From contig CM038919.1 of NCBI GenBank assembly GCA_021904315.1, forward strand, positions 17,601,666 to 17,665,665: a stretch of 64,000 bases of DNA. The letters are read 5' to 3'. The notes below the pieces were generated by a model that made no database searches, was not told the DNA's origin, and saw only the letters and a list, made by a program, of their open reading frames with translations. This document shows positions 55,766 to 64,000 of this stretch, in pieces (within the stretch, counting starts at the first letter, position 1; the number at the start of each line of letters is the position of its first letter). The position numbers were made by a program, and so were the translations under genes. Source of the stretch: Sphagnum magellanicum (lineage: Eukaryota; Streptophyta; Sphagnopsida; Sphagnales; Sphagnaceae).

Positions 55766-56286
55766 GGTGCAATCACAATGCAATGAGCCAAAAATGACGT
55801 TAAACCATAAAGAAGAATAGTTAAAATTGGATAAATATTTATGTTTTTTCATTCAAATCCATTGGTATCATGGCAAGTTATTTCTTTTTCATTCATAAAA
55901 ATGTCAAGGAATTCAAACCAAAAATCCATTTGATCAAATTTTAAGTCTAAATTTTGATTTAGGACCTCTGAAAGTGAACACCTATGGTGTCAGATAGGAG
56001 TCATTTTTGCAAAAGACTATCAAAAGGACTCATATAAAAAAACACATTTGATGAGAAAAAAAATTAAGAGGATAAAAACCTATTAGTCACATTGAAAAAA
56101 CACTCATACCTTCAAATATGTGGAATTTTAAAATTTTAAAAACTCAAAGAACTTTCCAAAATTAATCTAGAATTTTAGAACTTCAAAATTCTTTTGCCAC
56201 AATAAATGTGGTAAAATGTACATGATGTGTTAAGAAAAGTTGTGGTTTATTATACAAGAAAACATAAAAATGTAAAAAAGAAAAAT
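55766..56286. repeat. Long inverted repeat, right arm
   Basis: Starts GGTGCAATCACAATGC and continues as the complement of 53,385-53,851. The conserved end motif of both arms points inward, toward the 1.9-kb spacer. Confidence 0.85.
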
Positions 56287-56769
56287 TGGTTATGATTTTA
56301 AATTATTGTCATTTAAAAGAAAAAACATTGAATTTACAAGGAATCAGGACACTTTCAAAAATTCATATTTGTTCAAAAATGATGAAGAAAAAAAATACAT
56401 GATATAGGATCAAGATGTAGTCAAAATGAAAAATTATTTTTAGAATATAGTTATAAAATGAATTAAAAAGTCTTAAAAAAAAACCAAAAAAAGTGTGAAT
56501 GGTTCCCAATGGAGATTATTTCTGTGAAACTACCCCACAACTATGCCACATGCTTTTGCTTAATGAAAGTCATGAAGTGCTAATGAATCAAATTGTAACT
56601 AGTTTTGTCAAATGTGGTTCTAAGTTCCATAAGTTGTTGACTCACACAATGATGAACTTAACTTTTTTCTAATTTATCATATTTTCCTAGCTTGTGATCA
56701 AAAGACACAAACCACAAATCTTTCCAAGCTTGCCCACCTAGTTTTGATCATAATTGATACAAAACACAA

Positions 56770-57050
56770 GACCTCTCTCTTCTATTTTGGCATCTACCAC
56801 CCACCTCACAAGACACAAAGCACAATCTTGCACCCACCCCACACTAGTAAAAACCCAAAAGTTGTTTTTGAAGCCCCACCTAACTTTGATAAAAAGATCA
56901 ATACCCACTCTCAAATACCCACCCAACTCTAATAAGAAACCAAAACCCTACATCAAACACCTACACAATTATGATTAAAAAAAGAAAAAAACAAAAATGT
57001 TCCTTGAAGCACCCACCCACCTTTGATTAAAAAACCAAACTCTTAGTTGT
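56770..57050. repeat. Tandem array, about 55 bp unit, CACCCACC-rich
   Basis: Imperfect units of the type GCACCCACCCACCTTTGATT followed by AAAAACCAAA. The same unit forms the array at 59,660-59,960, on the other side of the TIR element. Confidence 0.7.
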
Positions 57051-57537
57051 AAACACAATTAAAGGAACTAGGGGCATCAAAGTAAAATTCCTCTTCCAAG
57101 GATTGCATGTGATAGGTGGGATTCATGTATGTTGGTTTATAGTCTTGAGATTAATTTTTTTCATTCCAAATTTACCACTATGTGTTGAATATAATGTTTT
57201 TTTACTACATCTCGATGTTATATCATGCATTCATGTTTTGTAACACATAAAAATCAATATCTTTTTGTTAAAAGCACATTTGAATCAATTGTGCTCAAAT
57301 GTGTTATAAAAACAAATTTCACCAATTTCGAGGTTTGAGCAACCAAGCACCCACTAGTGCACCACCCACAAAATCCTATTTTGGGACTTTTTGGATGGGA
57401 TGAAACCGAACCCCATGGCCCTATGCTTGTAGGTGAGTTTTTGTTTCTTTTTTCGCATGCCCCTTTGATTGCAACACTTAGTCCTAACCCCCTTCCTTCC
57501 TACCTAGCCAACCCCTTTACTCTTACTTTTATCCATG

Positions 57538-57840
57538 TTTTGTTCTTTTCTAGCTTCTCTTGTTTTTTGTGTTTTTCCTCTTTTTTTCCTTGAGATTTTG
57601 TTTTCTTGACTTCCTTTTTTTTTATTTGAAAGGTTGTATTCTTGATCTTCCTTTTGTTTTTGTTGAAAGGTTGTTTTATTGTTTTTTTTTTCTTTTTTTT
57701 GAAAGCTTGTTTTCTTTCTTTATTTTCTTCTTGATTTTTTTTTCTTTTCCTGTTTTTTGGTTTTTATTTTTTTTAATTTAATTTTTTTTTCTACTTTATT
57801 TATTTTTTTAATAAAAAAAATTCTTTTGTGGGCTTTTCAC
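57538..57840. repeat. T-rich polypyrimidine run
   Basis: About 300 bp of T with scattered C and G inside the TIR element. The 73- and 78-codon Phe-rich ORFs here are artefacts. Confidence 0.85.
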
Positions 57841-59258
57841 TTTTTTTTCTTTGTATTGTTTTTGTGATTGGAGGAGGGCTTGGATAGATTCATGGTATTG
57901 GTGGTGGTAGAAATAATAATAGTAGTAGTAGGAGGAGGAGGAGCCTAGCTTGGATAAGGAATCTCCTCTTCTTCCTTTACTAAAATTGAGAGCTCATAAA
58001 CAATCGCCATTTTTGTTAACGTTTTTTTGGACTTACACATTTTTGTACCATGGTGCATAGGGCAACACCCATATTCTTTCATGTGCAATTTTTTTTTGTC
58101 TAAAATTTTGTGTGAATGTATGTAAGGTTGTATGCCAATAATTTAAAAAAAAAGAATTTCAATTTTTTTTGCATAGAATATTGGGCATGCATGAAGGGTT
58201 GCAAAATATAATGTTGAAACTCATGTTTAATGGAATATTTAATGAATGGTGGGGGTATTACATTATTATTCCAAAATTTTGTTGAAGTCTTCTTACTTAT
58301 CTTGAATTGTAGTTGTTTACTAAAGTTATATGCATTTGTTAGCTACAATTGCGCATTCCAAATACTAAACTAAAATCTTGGACCATTGAAGCTTGCATTT
58401 GTGCAAAACCATCATTGCATACAATCACCATGTTACATCATAGCCCCCAATTCAATATTCACATAGAGATAATGCATATTCACTGTATGTTTTCATGGTT
58501 TACATAATTCCTTCATGACAATAAAAAATGTCCCCTCCCAACCCAAGGCATAAATAAAATACCAAGGTGAGGGTGCTACAAACATTTTGGATTTAAAAAA
58601 AAAGTTTGTGTAATACCTTCAACATAATTTAAACACAATGTTCCAATCCAAGGAATATATGAAATACCCACTTGAATGTATTGTGTGCACTTTGGATTTT
58701 TTAGGTTTATGCAATACCCTCATATGAATATTGGCAAAAAATTAGTCATGACTTTAAATATTGCTTGATAAACAATTCCAAGTTCCTTGTAACATCTTCA
58801 TTTTGTTTCTTCCATCATTGTATTCAATAGTTGTGGGGTTGGTTGGAAAGACAATTAGGAAGGTAGGTGCAACTAGGTAGGTGGGGTTTGGTAGGTACCT
58901 ATTTCAATTGCTAGTAGGTGGGAAGGTGGAAGGGTGAGGAGAAATAATTACTTGGTAAATTGGAATACTTGAGTTGAAATCATTGGTATATGGGTGGGTA
59001 GGTAGGTAAGTAGATGGGTGGGCATGTAGGTACGTAGATGAATAAGTGGGGGAAGAAAAATTCAAAAGAAAACAAAAATAGGAAGGTATGTGGGAATAGT
59101 GAAGGTGGGGGAAAAAATTCAAAAGTAGGTAGATGAAACTAGTCGGGGGACGAGGGAAAAATATTCAAAAGAAAAAAAATTATAAGTAGGGGTGGGGGGA
59201 AAATAAGTTCAAAAAAACAGAAGTGGGATTAGGGTTGAACAAGGGAAAGAAAAATCAA

Positions 59259-59287
59259 CATGTGTTAACCAGCTTGGTTAACACATG
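59259..59287. repeat. Perfect 13-bp palindrome with 3-nt loop
   Basis: CATGTGTTAACCA, loop GCT, TGGTTAACACATG. It lies 74 bp from the right terminus of the TIR element, a possible subterminal binding site or hairpin. Confidence 0.9.
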
Positions 59288-59659
59288 GATGAAAAAGTGA
59301 AATTCATCAATGCACCGTCCATCCAAATCGGTGCGTTGGTGGGTGTTGGTTCACTCAAGCCCAATTTCAACTCCTTTTTCTATTTTAATAATCAATATTA
59401 AATTTCTCCAATTTTGAGAAGGAACAATGCATATTAATTGATAAGGAAAAAGGACATTTGAAAAAAAAGGTTGTCCACTTTAAAGATTTGAATGTTTTGA
59501 ACATGCAAAAGGATTTTCAATTTGCATCAAATTTTTGACATTGAAACTTTGTAAGTAATGGGACCTATTTCCTAAAATGTATTTACAATCCAAATTATTA
59601 TGCTTCCCTTATGATTTTTCAAAAATACATAAATATAGTTTAAATAATGTCCACCACTT

Positions 59660-59960
59660 TTCTTTAGCACCCACCCACCCATCTTTAATAAAAAATGAAA
59701 ACCCTATTTCAAGCACCCACCTAGCTTTTATTAAAAACCAAAACCCTTTTTCAAACATTGACCCATCTTCAATCAAAACCCAAAAAGCCTTATCTTTAGC
59801 ACCCACCCACCTTTATTCAAAAACCAAAAGCCTTTTCCTTTGCACCGACCCGCCTTCAATCAAAAATTATTCCAAAAACCTCTATTTGGCACACAACCAA
59901 GATTGATCAAAAACCAAAAACTTAATTTTTATCACCCATGCATGATTGATAAAAAAAATC
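59660..59960. repeat. Tandem array, about 50 bp unit, CACCCACC-rich
   Basis: Six or so units such as GCACCCACCCACCTTTATTC followed by AAAAACCAAAAGCCTTTT. Same family as 56,770-57,050. The 109-codon ORF across it is a product of the repeat. Confidence 0.8.
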
Positions 59961-60199
59961 CAAAATCCTTTCATACAATGCCCAACACTAGACCCTATTC
60001 ACCCAAATGTTTTGCAACAAAAAGTTCATGCAAAATCCACACTCCCACATGAGTCTTCTCACCAAGAACTTTGACATTTTGCATAATCATCATTTTTAAA
60101 GACTTCATCAAACAAACTTGTAGATTTGATAAAACATGTGTAATGAATACCACCAATAACATATTATCTACCATATTTGACTATAACAACACAAATGCC

Positions 60200-61500
60200 A
60201 AACGTTCATCCTTAATTGCATATTGTCACCAAATTAAGTTGTAAGGTGAAAACACATTAAGGTGGAACAAAAAAACGCATCAAGGCAAAAACATCCTTTG
60301 CTAGTACCACTAGGAACCAGTTCAAAAAATGGTTAAGGAACCAAAAATGGCCAAATCATTTTCTTGGGCCCTTTACTTTAAATGTTTTCACAACTATAAT
60401 TTTTTTTTTTCATGTTTATCAATTGCATGCACTAATATATGATTTGAAGTTTATTTTGAAATTAAAAAATTGGAAATTGTTAAAAAATTGTATTCCTAAT
60501 TAAAAGTGCCCCTTCAAAAATTGACAACCTTAATTTTGGAAATTCACAACTAAATTATAATTATTCAATTAATTTCCTAATGAAAACTTAGAAATAGAAT
60601 GACTTGCAAATTATGTTAAGAAAAAAATTCCTAAAAAAATTTTCAAACCATGTTTCAAATTTGTGTTCCTAACCAAATTTTTTAAAGAAAGGAATAAAAG
60701 TGACATTCTTGAAACTTTTTCTAAATGCAATGATTAGGAACATCAAAATACATAATATTCTTGATATTAATGAAATTTCAAAATCTATGGAACCTAACAA
60801 TGTAAAAAATTTATGAAAATATTTATTTAAGTGTTTCCTATGATTTTTGAAAGTTTGATAGGTCCAGGAAAATCAAGGTGTGATGACCCTAGTGGTAGCA
60901 CCCAAGGATGCTTCTACCCATTATGAAATTCCATAATGGAAAACAACATGAAGGAGTTTTGGCTAGTTTTGAATATGTTGTGGGGAAATGGATATTGATA
61001 ATAAATTAATTTGAGCAACTTTAATATAATTTTTCTTTTATCGATTTCTAAAAAAATAAGCTCTAAATATTCTAATCATGATTTTAAAATTACTTTCTAA
61101 TTTTTTTACTTTTTTTAGGCTAAAAAAATGTTGAAATCAAAAGATAAACACATTTGATTCAATCTTATTTTGTATTCACATATCCATTATATACACATTA
61201 TATGCATCTTGTAGTGCATTTGATGGGTCCATTTGGTGCATTTTGGAAGTTTTTTGGTGGTATAAGTCTATAAAAGTCCTTTGTGAATTTGATTTCAAAG
61301 AATTTGCCATGAATTTTTTACATTTTTTTAATGCTTAAAGTTATTGCTGATAAAAGTCCCATCATTTGCACACATAAATTGGAATGAGTTACAATTGAAA
61401 ATTTGAAATTTACTAAAATGGACTTTGTGACATCCTTTTTGTTTCCCTTCAATGTGCTTCCACCTTACAAACAGTTCCACATTGCAAAAACCAAGAACAC
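60200..61500. repeat. Diverged copy of sequence found inside hAT copy 1
   Basis: Phrases match 49,980-50,640 in order: ACACATTAAGGTGGAACAAA (ACATTAGTGTGGAACAAA there), and CACACATAAATTGGAATGAG with ACAATTGAAAATTTGAAATT (CACATATCAATTGGAATAAA there). Same orientation. Too decayed to show a protein. Confidence 0.5.
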
Positions 61501-61619
61501 CATGATAAACCCATTTAAAATATTTGTATCACAATACCATAAAAAGTAGTCTAAATGGTCTAGGGTCCGACCATGCTATTAGGAACCACATGTGCCCCCT
61601 TAGACCACTACTCTATTCT

Positions 61620-62003
61620 TAGAATGTTTCTAAAATCTTTTTAATACATCTTTTAAAAAAACATTAAAAAACGTTAAAATTTTCTTAATATTATTATGTT
61701 GAGGTGCATATTTTTAAAAATCCAAAAAATGTCATTAATTGTTTTTCAAATTATGCTTTTAATGTCAAAACTACTTTTAAGTTGCTTTTATGTAGCTTTT
61801 AAGCAATGGTTACAAGAGGTTAAAAATCCTTATACATATATTTCACTCATTAAATTGATTCCAAAATTTTATGATATGTCCGTAATGTATTCACAATAAC
61901 ATTTTATACAAAATTATTCTATTTATTATTATTTGTTTTTGTTAAATCCAAAATTAAGTAGTGGTTATGATTGCTTTTGGTACATGTTAGTATGATTGCA
62001 CCC
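61620..62003 (+). repeat. Dispersed repeat with a GATTGCACCC end
   Basis: AT-rich, ending GTGGTTATGATTGC, then TTAGTATGATTGCACCC. Related to 35,640-35,985 and 63,430-63,777 by its last 60-80 bp. Confidence 0.5.
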
Positions 62004-62007
62004 TTTA

Positions 62008-62860
62008 GTTTAGATGGTTAGTGTGTAAATAACATCTACAAAGTGCAATGAAAAGACCAACTATGGAAAAAATATATATTTTTTCAATTTGGCTTGTTAG
62101 AACATTAAGAACCAATTTTGTCAACATTACAATGGTGGGAAACTTATGTTCCTTTGTGTGCAACAAGTTCAAAACAATAATCTACACCAATGGGATACCA
62201 TCAAAATCCACCAAGTTCTATTGACACAATTTGTTTCAAATTGTTGAAATTTGTTTCCATGTTGTGAAAAAGATCATCAAAATCAATTACAATACCCTAC
62301 ATTTAAAGTTTTTATCTGCACTAGGCATTAATAGTTTATAACACTCCACCATCAAAGGAAGTATCAACTATTCATTGTACTCAACAACCAAAATTGATGC
62401 CCTTTAACATCCTAGATGAATGTTAACTCAAATGCATGCTCTTAAACTTGGGATTCAACATCATTTAGTTAAAATGTTATGTTCTTTCTTCTTATGAAAA
62501 TACTTCAAAAACGAGATGAAAGGTAGGAGGATTACTAGCTCTTTCCACTTATTTACCATGAATTCCTCCAACTCATATAAAAAAGATTTGCCAAGCTATT
62601 TGAAATAACCTCATTTGACAATTTGGCTATGTTTTAACACATCATAATAATGACCTACAAGGTATCTCCAAGGAACTAATGCTTAAGTTGTAATTCGAAA
62701 TATGTCCAATCACAATAGGTGACAAGATTTTGATTACAACTTCAAAAGTACCTTAAGTCCTTAACAAAGGCACCCGACTTTGCATGCCACAGTTTGCCAA
62801 CTATAATGCAACACAATAGTTTTTTGGAATGTAAATTAATGCATCTTGGAACAACAAAAC
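62008..62860 (-). pseudogene. hAT-like transposase, decayed copy 2 (C-terminal half)
   Basis: Minus strand. 62,008-62,157 is open and reads HKFPTIVMLTKLVLNVLTSQ, then IEKIYIFSIVGLFIALCRCY and LHTNHLN, the hAT dimerisation block (FP.....AK..L....SQIE..FS..G......R...). Upstream, YNE-stop-LILPLMVECYKLLMPS and MMLNPKFKSMHL (about 62,330-62,460) match the same regions of copy 1. Copy 2 is more eroded and its N-terminus is not recognisable. Confidence 0.7.
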
Positions 62861-63429
62861 CGAGCTTGCAAACTTGAAAATAAAAAATGATAAAATCATT
62901 CACAAATCAAAGAGAAAACATCTACATGTGGACAACAAAGAAAATTGGAAAAATTTCAAAAAAAAAAAAAAAAAAAAACGAGATATATTGTACCTTGTTT
63001 TCACTAGTGTGTTTAACTTGATGAACCTTAATCCAAAATCCACACAAGCTTTGTCATAAGCTCATTGCCCTTGCAATGTTTTTGGGCCAAGTAAGGCATT
63101 TTAAAATGTCAACCTAAGTTGACTTTATAGACACATACTTGATCAACTCATCAATATTAACATACTTGCAAAGTTTGTGTAAAGTGTGCCCAAAATAATA
63201 CTTGTCAAATGGCTTAAACATGCCCAAATTCTAGCATGAGACCACACAATTTAAGGCTACAACACAAGTTGCTAATTGGACCCCTCATTTTCTTATATAA
63301 GCCATAATGCTTTGATTGAAGGAAAACTTGTCAAGCACATGCCATAGTTTGGTTGCCACAACTACACCAAATGGGTGCAAATAGGATAATAGGAGCCACC
63401 TAAACACTTTTTGTAATTGTTTTAAGACT
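62861..63429. other. AT-rich, possible upstream part of hAT copy 2
   Basis: An A homopolymer of about 21 lies at 62,959-62,979. A minus ORF at 63,285-63,473 has no certain match. Confidence 0.35.
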
Positions 63430-63777
63430 ATTTTATCTTGGCATATTTTGTAAAAATTAAATGTTTTTTTCAAAAATTCTTTATACCATTTTTTAAAGGT
63501 TTATGTTAAAAATTTGCCCAAAACATGTCACTTTCAAAGTTTTCCAAGTCCTTTAACTAGTTCTTTTATTATTTAAAAGCAAACATCACAATGTTTAATG
63601 AATGTTTTTGTTAATTTTTATTTATTACATTAACTTCAAATTAATTCACATGTTCCAATGATATACTAAAAATACAATTATATAAACAAATTTTACAACA
63701 TTAAATTTAATTACAACTTTAAACATGAAAAACTAAGCAAACATTACACTTGTTGTGGCTTTTGTTTATGTGACTAC
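63430..63777 (+). repeat. Dispersed repeat with a GTGACTACACCC end
   Basis: Ends AAACATTACACTTGTTGTGG, then TATGTGACTACACCC. Related to the ends at 35,985 and 62,003. The rest of the window to 64,000 has no recognised feature. Confidence 0.5.
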
Positions 63778-64000
63778 ACCCAAATCTACTATTAGTTGCC
63801 TACCATAGCCTAATGGTGGCATTGCTTTTTGGCTCCTAATTAATAGATAGAAAATTATCTGCAATGGCAAACACATCATGCACACCTTTCAACATTCAAA
63901 AGTTAAAAGTGCAAGAGGCCAAAAGACATTTGCTTAAGGTGGGATGCAAGTGGTCTATTAATGTTTTCAACACCAAAGAAGGTAGAATTTCTTCCAGAAA

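Larger units (their letters stand above)
57330..59360. mobile_element. 2.0-kb TIR element with perfect 8-bp target duplication (hAT-like, no transposase)
   Basis: Bounded by CCAATTTC at 57,322-57,329 and 59,361-59,368. The ends are inverted: left GAGGTTTGAGCAACCAAGCA then CCCACTAGTGCACC; right, read inward, GCTTGAGTGAACCAACACCC then ACCAACGCACC. The TIR resembles that of the MITE at 15,609-15,996 (GTGAACCAGCACCCACCAGC). Inside are a T-rich run of 300 bp (57,538-57,840), a GTA/GGA microsatellite (57,907-57,943), a GGTA-rich stretch (58,855-59,060) and a palindrome near the right end. No transposase frame is seen. Confidence 0.85.

Noticed and set aside
57357..57781. Phe-rich ORFs resembling membrane segments
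   Set aside because: They come from a T-rich polypyrimidine run inside a TIR element.

Overview
The window is nuclear DNA from a land plant with a large, repeat-rich genome. Evidence: plant-type spliced genes with GT-AG introns, an AT-rich background, and layered decayed LTR retrotransposons, hAT-like transposases, a Helitron end and MITEs. The repeat load and the style of the Ty3/gypsy and hAT remnants would suit a gymnosperm or fern, but the sequence alone does not settle the lineage. No bacterial, organellar, CRISPR or phage structure is seen.

Layout. 1-15,600: a nest of elements on the minus strand. A Ty1/copia element is split; its RNase H end is at 1-239 and its RT, integrase, gag, primer-binding site and 5' LTR start lie at 10,438-14,656 and beyond. 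The split is made by a Ty3/gypsy element at about 240-10,437, which itself carries two solo LTRs of a third family (5,675-6,589 and 7,494-8,314). 15,609-15,996: a MITE with a perfect 8-bp target duplication. 17,247-19,952: a head-to-head pair of real genes, the complex I subunit NDUFS5 (minus, two exons) and the UFM1-conjugating enzyme UFC1 (plus, one exon), 396 bp apart. 22,435-24,638: a four-exon cytochrome b5-domain gene of the RLF type, with one MITE just upstream and another inside intron 3. These three genes are the expressed core of the window. They are housekeeping or developmental genes and are not obviously one pathway.

24,639-41,000: minisatellites at 26.7 and 27.6 kb, a possible CACTA-like element (about 28.4-31.9 kb), and plus-strand Ty3/gypsy debris (gag at 32.3-32.8 kb, RNase H at 35.0-35.6 kb). 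There follow a large CCTA tetranucleotide array, a decayed PHD finger (38,482-38,616), a 31-bp near-perfect hairpin (39,583-39,651) and a short two-exon gene fragment (40,093-40,348).

41,000-64,000: a second copy of the intron-3 MITE, an unrecognised 147-codon ORF, a 5S rRNA-derived fragment, and a Helitron 3' end with the tail of its helicase (47,111-47,341). Then come a minus-strand hAT-like transposase pseudogene (49.2-51.6 kb), a third solo LTR (52,049-52,946), a long inverted repeat (53.4/56.3 kb) and a 2,031-bp TIR element with a perfect 8-bp target duplication (57,330-59,360). The end of the window holds tandem arrays and a second hAT transposase remnant (62.0-62.9 kb). Several boundaries and identities were judged by eye and are marked as such.
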